A stretch of DNA of 64,000 bases, taken from assembly GCA_012862575.1 (NCBI GenBank), contig BLSF01000016.1, positions 600,677 to 664,676 on the forward strand. The letters are read 5' to 3'. The position numbers and the translations under genes were made by a program. The notes beneath the pieces are model-generated. The model was not told the DNA's origin and ran no database searches. It was given only the letters and a program-made list of their open reading frames with translations. Below are positions 42,192 through 50,775 of this stretch, one piece after another (positions within the stretch are counted from its first letter, which is position 1; the number at the start of each line of letters is the position of its first letter). This stretch comes from Parietichytrium sp. I65-24A. Taxonomy: Eukaryota; Sar; Bigyra; Thraustochytrida; Thraustochytriidae.

Positions 42192-43572
42192 ATATCTATA
42201 GAATTTGTAACACAGACAATTGTCTGCTTTGAACAAAGAACCTTTCTCCCATTCAAATTCAAAACAGATACGAAGCTGTTTTAGAGCCCCAAGAACGCCA
42301 TCTAAAAGCCTTCCATTGCCACTTTCAAAAAGCAGAGTGGAAAGTGCGCTCTTGGGTTGGTGCTCGTCTTCGCGTTTCGAACAAGCGTGCAACTCGAATT
42401 TTGACGAGAGCAAATGTGGCACACAGGAGAGAGATAGGAAGCAATACCCTCAGTAAAGCACCGAGATGCGCGAGGCAAGGTCCTCGAAGGCTGCGGAAAG
42501 GCAGGGGCAAAGCGAGGTGAGCCCCGTTGCTGACCCCGTTCATGACCAACAGACACTGGAGGCCACCTCTTCCGAGGTGGAGGTGGTGGAGGTGGACGAA
42601 CCCACTTTCTCAAGTCAGGTGTACGCAAACAACAGCTCAGGGGACACGAGCAACGCTAAGACAAACGATGCGTTTTGCGACAACTGCAAACAATCTGGTC
42701 ATCGAGACTCAAGAAGCAAGCTCAAAGAACTCGATCTCGTACCTGTAGTGCCACTTGGTGCGTGTGGCATCATGACGGCTTGTCGTGACCCCAATACCCG
42801 CGAGATTTGGCGGAATGGCTCCAGTTTTACTATTCGCCATAAGAAACTCGCCATCGACTTTGCTCAACTTGGAGGCGAGATTGACACAAAAGTTTAGCAA
42901 ATGATTCATCCCTTCAAGTTCAACCAACTACGCCGCCGTATGTCGCATCGCCAATCCGAACCAAGCGCATGACGAAACTTCAACCAGAAGAAATCGAAAA
43001 CCTCAAGCTTAAAAATGGTCAGCGACGCGTGATTGACATTGCGAACAGCTCGCCAGTGAAACGGCTTCGGCTGAGCGACAACAGTCATGAACAAAAGTCG
43101 CTCACTAGTGCCCGCAAGTGCCGCGTCTGTGGAGGTGATACGCGGGCAATGTGCAAGTTGTGCAATGTACCTCTCCATGTCTTGAAGAAGCGGAACACAC
43201 AGCAGCGAGTTACCTGTTGGAATCAGTGGCATAGAGACGAATGCGTGAAGCGAAGAAAGCTTAACAAAGTCCAAAACAGAACAACAAAAGATTAAAACCC
43301 AAAGAATTAGATTACTTGCGATCCTTCGAGCTCTTTTGGTAGCTGAGCTCCGGTTCTTTACCGTTTCCATTGTTTTGAGAAAATTTAGGTCTTACTATAC
43401 TCCTAAGCAACCCATGCATTTAATAACTAAGTAAAAACAGACAATTGTCTGCTTTATTTGGGGGGGTTATAGAGTATTAAGGAGTTGGCATCATTAGTTA
43501 GTATTTAGTATTTTCTGTAATGGAATCCTAAAACAGACTCAAGTCTGTGATGCCGCTCTGTTCTATAGATAT
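42192..43572. mobile_element. Remnant DNA transposon with inverted termini, piggyBac-like
   Basis: The outer edges carry ATATCTATAGAA (42192-42203) and its inverse TTCTATAGATAT (43561-43572). Inside each lies a CAGAC...GTCTG palindrome: CAGACAATTGTCTG at 42213 and 43438, and CAGACTCAAGTCTG near 43534. Together these make subterminal inverted repeats around a broken coding region with a piggyBac-type C-terminal Cys-rich domain. No clear TTAA duplication was found, so the exact ends are uncertain. Confidence 0.45.
42466..43295 (+). pseudogene. Broken piggyBac-type transposase-derived gene (C-terminal Cys-rich domain)
   Basis: Two consecutive plus-strand frames. The first (42466-42897, 143 codons) has CDNCKQSGHRD and ends GGEIDTKV. 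The second is open from just after a TGA at about 42888, its first ATG is at 42969, and it ends at 43295. A -1 frame change near 42890 would join them. The second frame has the piggyBac C-terminal zinc-binding pattern: RKCRVCGGDTRAMCKLCNVP ... CWNQWHRDEC. The DDD catalytic core of a full piggyBac transposase (normally ~550-600 residues) is not recognisable, so this is a deletion derivative or a host-adopted fragment. SPVKRLRL in the second frame may be a nuclear signal. Confidence 0.45.
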
Positions 43573-43742
43573 CTCTTATTAGTAATCTAACCATTTTTTT
43601 TTTAATTTTATATTATAAAAATAAATTTAAAAAAGGGGAAAAAAAGGAAAAAAGAGAATGAACAGGAAACAAACATTTTCTCTATACTTCTGATAAATCG
43701 GGGAGGAGGAGGGGAAAAAGGGTGAAGTATGAGACGAAGGCG

Positions 43743-44480
43743 ATGGGGAACATCTGGAAGAAAAGAAAAAGACAGGTGGTAGTGTTGGACGTGAACGAGG
43801 AAAATCCTCCTAGTGGAGATCACGCATTTGAATCAAAGTTCCGGATGGCGCTGAAGACTATCATGCTCAGTGAACATGCCAAAACCCAGATCCTCGTGCG
43901 GTACCTCTCACTTACGAGGCAGTACATTGACAAGTACAACCAAGTTGCGCTTTTATACAACAGTCTCCGGGTGTTTATCATTTTCGGAGGCCTGCTGACC
44001 CCCGCTTTGATTACTGTCATGCCTCAGGTCTGTGACTCAGGGTTTGATCCATGGATTCCGACCCTTTTATTCAGTCTTGGGGTGTCGATCAGTAATGCTT
44101 CTATCGAGACCTTCGGTATCGTCGGCCGGTACTACACAATTCTGTCGACCAAAGGAGCCCTGGTCCAGGAAGGATGGAATTTCCTGGCTTTGACCGGAAG
44201 ATACAACAAATATGACGCACATACCAAGTGCTGGAGGAAGTTCATGTTCCATGTCAACACGATCTCTGCCGCGGCAACAAACAAAAAACTTGTGTCAGAA
44301 CAAGGGATCAACAAATCAACAAGAGAGGCTCAAGGGAAAGACGGGAGCAGTGGGACGGTAGAGCTCCTCCCCCTCTTCGATCCCCGAGTGGTGGTTGACG
44401 ACCCACTTACCGAGAAAAGGAAAGAACTCTCGGTCCCGGATGATGTCAGGCATGCCGACTTTGTCATCAACTTTGATTGA
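43743..44480 (+). CDS. Two-TM SLATT/DUF4231-like membrane protein
   Basis: 245 residues from the ATG at 43743 (the frame opens earlier without an ATG). It begins MGNIWKKRKRQ; Gly at position 2 and the basic patch would permit N-myristoylation. A helical segment (KTQILVRYLSLTRQYIDKYN) precedes two adjacent membrane helices, VFIIFGGLLTPALITVM and WIPTLLFSLGVSISNASIETFG, then ALVQEGWNFLALTGRYN. This layout of a helix, paired TM segments and a cytosolic tail fits SLATT/DUF4231 proteins, common in bacteria and large DNA viruses and sometimes tied to nucleotide-signal effectors. The leader before the ATG is purine-rich. Its end overlaps the next gene (convergent) by 14 bases. Confidence 0.5.
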   Translation: MGNIWKKRKRQVVVLDVNEENPPSGDHAFESKFRMALKTIMLSEHAKTQILVRYLSLTRQYIDKYNQVALLYNSLRVFIIFGGLLTPALITVMPQVCDSGFDPWIPTLLFSLGVSISNASIETFGIVGRYYTILSTKGALVQEGWNFLALTGRYNKYDAHTKCWRKFMFHVNTISAAATNKKLVSEQGINKSTREAQGKDGSSGTVELLPLFDPRVVVDDPLTEKRKELSVPDDVRHADFVINFD

Positions 44481-44973
44481 TCGGAGCGGCAGCGTGGTCA
44501 ACGTTGATGACGTCTCTGAACATCTTCAAGATCCCCCTCATTGCTTTCATGTCCAATCGCCTCACACCCGCGTCAAACCCTTCCTTGATCGCCCTTTCAA
44601 CGGGGATATCGGGATCGATAGCGATGATGACGCCCTTGTACCCGTTCTCCCTCGCCCACGCTAGAAAGGAAGGTTCGTAAGGGCACAGGATGACGGCGTA
44701 GGTGAAGGCCCCGTTGATGATTCTCACGAGTGCGTCCCCGCAACCTCGGGCTGTTGTCACAGTGACGGTCCTCGCCACCTCATTGTTCTTCTTAAGTGGG
44801 ATGCGCAGGATGTCAGCTACCTCTTTCAGCTGGTCCACCACTAGCACATCCTCGTTCTTGTAGTCGTAGGACCGATGGGTATACGAAGGCAAGAACAAGG
44901 AAGATTCCAGAGGGGGTTCCAAGACCGCCACGCCCGACATCTTTTCAGCTCTTGTCAAATAGCTAGTCGGCAT
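44467..44973 (-). CDS. Hypothetical alpha/beta protein
   Basis: 168 residues (157 from the alternative ATG at 44940, which has the purine-rich leader AGAGCTGAAAAG). Alternating strands and helices are suggested by EDVLVVDQLKEVADIL, TVTVTTARGCGDALVRI, AFTYAVILCPYEPSFLAWAR and GYKGVIIAIDP, as in a small Rossmann-like fold. No catalytic motif is recognised. It is convergent with the SLATT-like gene (14-base overlap) and divergent from the receiver gene across a 190-bp AT-rich spacer, a compact layout more viral than host-like. Confidence 0.6.
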   Translation of the reverse strand: MPTSYLTRAEKMSGVAVLEPPLESSLFLPSYTHRSYDYKNEDVLVVDQLKEVADILRIPLKKNNEVARTVTVTTARGCGDALVRIINGAFTYAVILCPYEPSFLAWARENGYKGVIIAIDPDIPVERAIKEGFDAGVRRLDMKAMRGILKMFRDVINVDHAAAPINQS

Positions 44974-45162
44974 TGAAAAATGATGAATATGATGAAATGA
45001 CGATTGATGAAAGATGAATGCGTGAGTACAGACAGGATTTTCAAGAAGGTCACGAAAAAAATGTTCACGTAAAGAATTGGTATGAGAAGGGAAGAGTGCG
45101 AACCATTCTTTTTTTTTATTAATTTATAAAAAATATAAATAAAAATAGTTGAAAAAAAAAAC

Positions 45163-45614
45163 ATGCATGATCCCAGACACACCTTCTTGATTGTTGATGA
45201 TGATTCGATGAGTCAGTTGATCTTGATGAGGCAGCTCAAGATGTTCGATCCCCTTGCAATAGTGTTGTATGCAGAGGAATCAAACCAATGCTTGAAGTAC
45301 GTCGAAGAGTACATGGACAAATTGGACGCGGTTTTCTTGATGAAAGGTTACTCTCATCCGGAACCGGAACGGCTCTAGGCAGGAGCATCCGGAACCTGAT
45401 ACCTGTACACACCCCGGTCCTCATTTCAATCTCGGGAAACGCGACATCGATGAAAGAAGATGACAAGAGTGTGTACGATTCAGTGTGGGGGAAACCGTTT
45501 CCCAGGAGCAAAGTCATGAGTCTCAAACTGAGGGATTTGCTGGAGAACCGAGAAGGAGGAGCGGTTGATCGTGTCGGTCCACGATATTCATCAGGTAATG
45601 AAAAGGTTTCTTGA
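45163..45614 (+). pseudogene. Response-regulator receiver domain, frameshifted at the phospho-acceptor
   Basis: The first frame (45163-45378) has the receiver start TFLIVDDDSMSQLILMRQLK and reaches YMDKLDAVFL; it then reads MKGYSHP and stops. The receiver continues in the -1 frame: FLDERLLSSGTGTALG with the phospho-acceptor Asp, VLISISGNA with the conserved Ser, and SVWGKPFPRSKV with the conserved Lys, ending at 45614. The switch falls in a TTTT run (45332-45335), so one extra T explains it: a sequencing error, a real mutation or programmed -1 frameshifting. All canonical REC residues exist across the two frames. No output domain is attached, so it would be a CheY-like single-domain protein. 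The A-rich leader GTTGAAAAAAAAAAC precedes the ATG. Confidence 0.75.
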
Positions 45615-45786
45615 TGCTTGAGTACACACTCTCTACAAATGAGATATGGCGATCCATTCTTCTAGCAGAATCGTTCACCTCCGTCACTTCACCGTGAATG
45701 TTAGTTACTGATTCCTCGAGCGCACTCAAACGCTTCTCAATTCGATGCAGCTTGTCTGCAATTTCTTCGAGGATTGATAGATCCAT
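45523..45786 (-). CDS. Small coiled-coil protein, giant-virus-like
   Basis: 87 residues from the ATG at 45786. LSILEEIADKLHRIEKRLSA through VTNIHGEVTEVND is a heptad coiled coil, followed by MDRHISFVESVYSSIKKPFH and YLMNIVD. From general knowledge, short proteins ending in a HIxFVExVYxxxKxP-like segment are common in large DNA viruses; this is recall, not a search. The leader on this strand is AAAAAAAAATTGAAAAAAAG, one of the clearest A-rich leaders here. It overlaps the 3' end of the receiver gene on the other strand. Confidence 0.55.
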   Translation of the reverse strand: MDLSILEEIADKLHRIEKRLSALEESVTNIHGEVTEVNDSARRMDRHISFVESVYSSIKKPFHYLMNIVDRHDQPLLLLGSPANPSV

Positions 45787-45962
45787 GTGTATCAACCTTC
45801 TTTTTTTCAATTTTTTTTTAACTTGTTCTGCCAACCAGCCAGATTTTTTACCAATGAACAATTGAAGAATTAAGAAAACTTCCCTTTTTGCAGTTCAGTA
45901 TATTTTCTTGCCCTTTATTTATTTTTCTTGTTCCAATCTTGACCCGGGGGGCCGAGGCGCGC

Positions 45963-46523
45963 ATGTCTTTTTACCGTGTCTTCACCCACATGGGAGTGAA
46001 TGATGAGTATGACACGCCAAACCATTGTCTCCGCCAGCTAGCCTCTCGAATGGACAAGAACCGGCACTTCATATGGGAACCATTCCCTGGCTCGGGTCAC
46101 TCGACACGCTACCTACAGTCCCTGGGCTTCAAAGTGACAAATGGGGATGCCACAGACTTCTTCGAGCAGACCACACCAGAAGCGCCTGCAGGGATGGAAT
46201 TGGTGCTGGTCTCGAACCCGCCATTTAGCCTGAAGCGCGCTATTTTAGAGAACATTAAAAAGAGGGCGGTGAAGAGGGTTGCTCTATTGCTTCCCGCCCA
46301 GACTATCTTCACTGCTTACATGAAGGATTTCTGTAAGGGCGAAAGGCTACAGCTAATCCTCCAGACCCGCAAGTATGGCTTCATTGACCCTGTAACCAAG
46401 ACGACGCTAGACCGGGCCCCGTTCAACTGCATCTGGGTGTGCGTGGGCCTCGGACTGGAGTCTGACATCATCTATCTGGACCCGGAGGAGGAGCGACCTG
46501 ATAAGGTAGTAATACCTGTATAG
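45963..46523 (+). CDS. Adenine-N6 DNA methyltransferase-like protein
   Basis: 186 residues from the ATG at 45963. The SAM-binding motif I is WEPFPGSGHSTRYLQSLGFK (the ExFxGxG type), and the catalytic motif IV is LVSNPPFSLKRAI (NPPF, the signature of N6-adenine/amino methyltransferases). DEYDTPNHCLRQLA before motif I resembles the Y-TP element seen in phage-type adenine methyltransferases. There is no separate target-recognition domain, so it is a compact solitary methyltransferase of the kind found in phages and large DNA viruses. The target sequence is unknown, and RNA or protein as substrate cannot be excluded. It is divergent from the coiled-coil gene. Confidence 0.75.
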   Translation: MSFYRVFTHMGVNDEYDTPNHCLRQLASRMDKNRHFIWEPFPGSGHSTRYLQSLGFKVTNGDATDFFEQTTPEAPAGMELVLVSNPPFSLKRAILENIKKRAVKRVALLLPAQTIFTAYMKDFCKGERLQLILQTRKYGFIDPVTKTTLDRAPFNCIWVCVGLGLESDIIYLDPEEERPDKVVIPV

Positions 46524-46604
46524 ACAACGCGTCAAGCTTCTAGAAAGTTCTGGAAGGTCTGAAGCGCGCTAACAACTAGATTTTCTTAGGAGTAAAAGGT
46601 AGCC

Positions 46605-47460
46605 AGGGCTGCGTACATTCCAATAACTACTTGCGTACATTTGTTTGTTTACTTCTTCTGTTTTCTTTTAATAGAGAAGTGATTGTGGAATGTACGAGGG
46701 TAAGGGTTTCTCTGGTACTTACATAGACTTTCACTAACAATAGTTCGTTGTTCAGTCGGACAAACCTGGTTATCCCGGGCTGTGCTATTTTCAGTAGATG
46801 TGCAACTACGACCTAAGACAGTTTTTCCGCAGCCATCCATTTCAAATTATTATTTCAAGTCTTAAAAAAATAAGGTACCGGTACCGGTAAATTGAGACCC
46901 TCTTGAAGAACATTCGTTTGTTCCAGATTTGTTAGCGCGCTAACGATTTCGGTCTTAGTCACGACTCTTATGAGTAAAAGTTAGCCAGTGGCTGCGTACA
47001 TTTCAATACTTCTTGCGTACATTCTTTCTTAATGTTTATATCTTTTCTTTTAATAGAGAAGTGGTTTGTGGAATGTACGCAGCCTAAGAGTATCTAGCGA
47101 TTGACTAATAAAGTGGTCGGAGAAATAGATTAATCCGGCGTGTGGTGTTTTCAGTAGATAACGTACTAACGGTAAAACCAGATGTTAGTGTCGGACAAAC
47201 TATTTTGTTAGTGTATTAGATACAGTAAACACTAGAAGCGGGCTGCGTACATTTAACAATCATCTTGCGTATATTTGTTTGTTTACTTCTTCTTTTCTTT
47301 TAATAGAGAGAGTGATTGTGGAATGTACGAGGGTTAGGGTTTCTCTGGTACTTATATAGACTTTCGGTAACAATAGTTCTTTGTTCATTCCGGCAAAACT
47401 GGTTATTCCGGCGTGTGATGTTTTCCCTAGATATGACACTAAGACTGAAGAGGTTTCTCC
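46605..47460 (+). repeat. Foldback repeat family, three copies in forward orientation
   Basis: Copies begin with GGCTGCGTACATT at about 46607, 46990 and 47241. Each continues with CTTGCGTAcATT, a T-rich middle (TTTTCTTTTAATAGAGA) and GTGGAATGTACG. In the middle copy the unit is bounded by inverted ends, GGCTGCGTACATT and AATGTACGCAGCC (46990-47084), like a MITE. Copies 1 and 3 continue further with shared sequence (GGTTTCTCTGGTACTTA). Confidence 0.8.
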
Positions 47461-47502
47461 GCCGTCGTCCCATTTATATGGGCCTATGTGGCACAGAGTT
47501 GG

Positions 47503-47976
47503 GATCCATGTAAATCGCCTTCGGATCGGCGCTTCCTTACATTCCAGAACTACTTTGTCTATTAAAAGAAAAGATATAGAACATTAAGAAAGAATGTACG
47601 CAAGTAATTATTGGAACGTACGCACCAGGTGGTGGGACAATGGACAGCAAAAACGAAGATCTTGGGACCGGGAATCGAGGAGAAGCAGTGATCCATGTAA
47701 TTTACCTTTGGATCGGCGCTTCCTTACATTCCAGAACTACTTTGTCTATTAAAAGAAAAGATATAGAACATTAAGAAAGAATGTACGCAAGTAATTATTG
47801 GAACGTACGCGAGTTCGATGGACAACAGGGGCCGGAAATAGAGGAGAAGCAGTGATCCGCGTGAATTTACCTTTGGAACGGCGCTTCCTTACATTCCAGA
47901 ACTACTTTGTCTATTAAAAGAAAAGATATAGAACATTAAGAAAGAATGTACGCAAGTAATTATTGGAACGTACGCA
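47503..47976 (-). repeat. Foldback repeat family, three copies in inverted orientation
   Basis: Copies at about 47503-47622, 47690-47810 and 47854-47976 carry the reverse complement of the forward unit: CTATTAAAAGAAAAGATATA, AAGAAAGAATGTACGCAAGT and GGAACGTACGC. They are nearly identical to each other, closer than the forward copies, implying recent tandem duplication. Units are separated by GAGGAGAAGCAGTGATCC. Together with the forward copies they make an imperfect inverted array of about 1.4 kb without coding capacity. Confidence 0.8.
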
Positions 47977-48076
47977 CCAGATGGGGCCGAGGGTTGGGTA
48001 AGATCATTAGGGATTATTGCTATGTATCCGTTACTGGGTCGCATTAGTGTGTGCATGTACAGTTCAGTTTCAGAAT

Positions 48077-48322
48077 TCAGGTAGAAACAACCGGGGATTC
48101 CGGGCTGAGTTCGGGCGGGAACCCTCGTTGGGTTAGCCAGGGGTGTAGTTGATCGGGTTGGATGACACCGGCTTGGGCGGCGACAAAGGTGGCGAACACG
48201 GTGGCGCTCTTCATGTCCTTGAACGTCCGTTCCACAGGCTTAGCACGTTCCATCGTGAAGATGCACACTACTTGCCCGTCGTCTTCCACGCGAACCACTT
48301 TCGAATCTACTTTGCCTGTCAT
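48077..48322 (-). CDS. Hypothetical 81-residue protein
   Basis: MTGKVDSKVVRVEDDGQVVC opens a small beta-rich segment, followed by a helix (KSATVFATFVAAQAGVIQPD). No family is recognised. The leader reads GAATAAAGAATAAACAAC directly before the ATG, one of the A-rich microsatellite leaders of this island, and the next upstream tract is a TTTTCTC repeat. The leader match supports it as a real gene. Confidence 0.5.
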   Translation of the reverse strand: MTGKVDSKVVRVEDDGQVVCIFTMERAKPVERTFKDMKSATVFATFVAAQAGVIQPDQLHPWLTQRGFPPELSPESPVVST

Positions 48323-48542
48323 GTTGTTTATTCTTTATTCTTTATTCTTTATTCTTTATTTTTTCCCTTCTTCTCCTTCCTCTCTTTTCTCTTTTCTCTT
48401 TTCTCTTTTCTCTTTTCTCTTTTCTTTCGGTGTCCCGGCCTCTGTATCTTTAGAAGGAACGAACACAATTTAATTGTCCTACTTAAAATTTGGGTGGAAA
48501 ACAAGAGAGAGAGAGAGAGAGACCTAACCTAACGAAAGTGAG

Positions 48543-48734
48543 ATGATGATGACGATGCCCCGACAACTACCGGCTGAGATCGTGGAAGAGATTGTTCTTT
48601 GGTACCGTGAATTCGAGGAGGCGAGAGCGAGGGAGGATCAGTACCAGCGGTTTCTGGCGAGGTACCGTGGTCGTATGGGTGGGTGGATGGGCCGGCTGGC
48701 TGGAAGATTCAGAGGAATGTTGGACCAATCTTGA
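48543..48734 (+). CDS. Hypothetical 63-residue basic protein
   Basis: Starts MMMTMPRQLPAEIVEEIVLW and continues as a charged helix (YREFEEARAREDQYQRFLAR), ending in a Gly/Arg/Met segment (RMGGWMGRLAGRFRGM). The helix resembles the amphipathic tail of an F-box-like or capsid-associated peptide, but no family is assigned. A GAGAGAGAGAGAGAGA leader with CCTAACCTAACG lies just upstream. Support comes from the leader and collinear neighbours. Confidence 0.45.
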   Translation: MMMTMPRQLPAEIVEEIVLWYREFEEARAREDQYQRFLARYRGRMGGWMGRLAGRFRGMLDQS

Positions 48735-48810
48735 AAAATATATCTATGAATGGAATCATAGTTGAACTTCAACAGTTGTTCCAAAAAACACAAGAGAGAG
48801 AGAGAGAAAG

Positions 48811-49113
48811 ATGTCTACACCATACATGGCTCCCACTAGTGCAGTTGTCGAAAGTACTTTCGGTTTGATCACCATCGTGGCCGCCCTCTTCCAGTTGGCG
48901 GTCCTTGTTTCTAGTATTTTGATCATCTGGAATGGGTACATGATCAAGAAATACAGGGACGAGTCAAAGACCGATGAGATGAACAAGGCGATTGACATGC
49001 AGTACATCTTCGCGATCGTATTGGGTGTCTCGCTTGGTCTGAACCTCTTGTCGATGCTGATGCGTATGATGAGTGGTCCGAGCGTTACCAGCACCTCGTC
49101 CACGTACTACTAA
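48811..49113 (+). CDS. Two-TM small membrane protein
   Basis: 100 residues. TM1 is FGLITIVAALFQLAVLVSSI, then IWNGYMIKKYRDESKTDEMN as a charged loop, and TM2 is YIFAIVLGVSLGLNLLSML. The C-terminus is Ser/Thr-rich. No homologue is recognised; small two-TM proteins of this kind are frequent in virion membranes. The ATG directly follows CAAGAGAGAGAGAGAGAAAG. It is followed at 146 bases by the next membrane-protein gene on the same strand. Confidence 0.6.
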   Translation: MSTPYMAPTSAVVESTFGLITIVAALFQLAVLVSSILIIWNGYMIKKYRDESKTDEMNKAIDMQYIFAIVLGVSLGLNLLSMLMRMMSGPSVTSTSSTYY

Positions 49114-49258
49114 AGGGTAAAATTAAAAAATTGGAGTAAAAACAATAACGATAATGATGAATTGAACAACTGAATTTTTGTCTATTCCAGATTCCAGATT
49201 CCTTGGGTTAGGTCTAGAATAAGTGGAGGAGGAGGAGGAGGAGGAGGAGGAGGGGGAA

Positions 49259-49639
49259 ATGAGAAGTGAGATCCGTTTCTTCGATGATGGGGAGTCCTCA
49301 AGGACTGGGATGATCAGGGGATTGGTGGCGTTTCCTATCTGTTGCCTGGCAGTGTATGCTTTCATCTGGGTCAGTGGCATTCAGATCAGTCCTTTGTTCC
49401 CGGTTCTCGCAGTGGCGCTGTTGCTGTGTAGTGCGATAGGGGTGCAAGACGAGAGCGAGATCAAGAATGTGGTGGTGTATTGTGTCTTGGTTGGTGCGGT
49501 GGTGTTCCTGTCGATCGGGTCATTCGTCTATGTTTCTGGCCAGACGTCGTTCTTGAGGATGGCGCTGGCGAGTGGTCCTGCCATTCTGTTGGTGGCCCTC
49601 AGTGGCGCCGCGGCCAATCAGGTGAAACAGTTTACTTGA
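49259..49639 (+). CDS. Four-TM small membrane protein
   Basis: 126 residues from the ATG at 49259. The GGA-repeat just upstream is open in frame but encodes only poly-Glu and is read here as leader. Hydrophobic helices: GLVAFPICCLAVYAFIWVSG, LFPVLAVALLLCSAIGV, VVVYCVLVGAVVFLSIGSFV and MALASGPAILLVALSGAA. The N-terminus (MRSEIRFFDDGESSRTG) is probably cytosolic. No family is recognised. The (GGA)n leader fits the purine-leader pattern of this island. Confidence 0.6.
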   Translation: MRSEIRFFDDGESSRTGMIRGLVAFPICCLAVYAFIWVSGIQISPLFPVLAVALLLCSAIGVQDESEIKNVVVYCVLVGAVVFLSIGSFVYVSGQTSFLRMALASGPAILLVALSGAAANQVKQFT

Positions 49640-49695
49640 AAAAATCGCATGTGAATTGATTCTTTGATTCATTGATAGATTGATTAATTACTTAA

Positions 49696-50775
49696 TCAGG
49701 GTGTTGTTTTTACAGGTTGTTTTTGCTCTTGCTCTTGCTCTTGCTCTTGTTCTTGTTCTTGTTCTTGCTCTTGTTCTGAACCGACCGCTTGAATTTGTTC
49801 ATGAGACGAAGAAGAAGAAGAACAGTGGGGGCAGGAACATTGATGGTCAAAAAACCGCAAAAAAAAATGGTCTGGAATGTTGAACGCCAATTTCAATATC
49901 CTCAAGATCAGGTAAAACGCCCCGGATGAATAAAAGATGGTGAGAACAGGTTCCGGGCACCCACTAAATGCGCACGCAGACATGAGTAGGTAACGGATGA
50001 CGATATCTCTGAACGAAAACGGGTACCACTTAGTCCATCTGGCGGCGTTCTCGCATTGTGTAGCAATGTCAGCCCTGGTATTCGTCTCCCGCATGTAGGA
50101 GATTTGGTACGTTCCGAGCACGAAGTAAATGCTGATGAACAAGGGAAGGTGTGGCGCGACCATTTTTCCCAGTTGTCGACCTATCCTCCCCAGTCCTTGG
50201 GCCATCATTCTTAGTTGTCGACCCATCATCCTCAGTTCTTGGGCCATCATTTCCAGTTGCTGGCTCGTCTTCATCTGCATCTCCTCCCGTTCCCTCTCGG
50301 TTTCGTCCTTGTTTCCTTGTTTCTTCGTTAAAGAGGAGGGTGTTCCGGAGGAAGAAGAACAGTGACAGCAGCAACAATGACGATGAAAAAACCAGGAAGA
50401 AAATTGGTCTGGAATGTTGAAAATCTTTTTCAACATCCTCAAGGCCAGGTAAAAATTCCCGAATGAAGAAAGGGTGGAGAGAACAGGTACCGACCACCTC
50501 ACCATTAAGCACGCGCACTTGAGGTAGAGAAGGTCGATGCATCTATCGGGCCGAATCGAGGAGCAATCGGACCATCTGGCGGCTGTCTCGCATTTTGCAA
50601 AATGCTCCCCCTGGAGATCCAGATGTTTCATGTGGCTGATTTGGGCCCCTCCGAAGGAGAAGTAAATGCTGATGAGCAAGGGTATGTGCGGCGCGACCAT
50701 CCTTCCCAGATGTCGAACCCACCTCCCCAGTACTCGGGCCACCATTTCCACTTGCTGGCTCGTCTTCAGCTGCAT
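49696..50775 (-). CDS. Membrane protein made of two fused tandem copies
   Basis: 359 residues from the ATG at 50775. Two ~180-residue copies: copy 1 has MQLKTSQQVEMVARVLGRWV, GRMVAPHIPLLISIYFSFGG, CETAARWSD, ALRMLKKIFNIPDQFSSWFF and HCCCCHCSSSS; copy 2 has MQMKTSQQLEMMAQEL, GKMVAPHLPLFISIYFVLGT, CENAARWTK, LILRILKLAFNIPDHFFLRF and CSCPHCSSSS. The junction (LTKKQGNKDETEREREE) corresponds to the purine-rich leader upstream of copy 1, so copy 2's former leader is now translated: a gene duplication fused by read-through. Each copy has two hydrophobic segments and a terminal Cys/His cluster. The C-terminus is a Glu-Gln repeat encoded by TTGCTC-type microsatellite. Confidence 0.7.
   Translation of the reverse strand: MQLKTSQQVEMVARVLGRWVRHLGRMVAPHIPLLISIYFSFGGAQISHMKHLDLQGEHFAKCETAARWSDCSSIRPDRCIDLLYLKCACLMVRWSVPVLSTLSSFGNFYLALRMLKKIFNIPDQFSSWFFHRHCCCCHCSSSSGTPSSLTKKQGNKDETEREREEMQMKTSQQLEMMAQELRMMGRQLRMMAQGLGRIGRQLGKMVAPHLPLFISIYFVLGTYQISYMRETNTRADIATQCENAARWTKWYPFSFRDIVIRYLLMSACAFSGCPEPVLTIFYSSGAFYLILRILKLAFNIPDHFFLRFFDHQCSCPHCSSSSSSHEQIQAVGSEQEQEQEQEQEQEQEQEQKQPVKTTP

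Noticed and set aside
47320-47345. GGGTTAGGGTTT as a telomeric remnant
   Set aside because: Only two telomere-like units, inside a repeat whose other copies carry GGGTAAGGGTTT; too short to call interstitial telomere.
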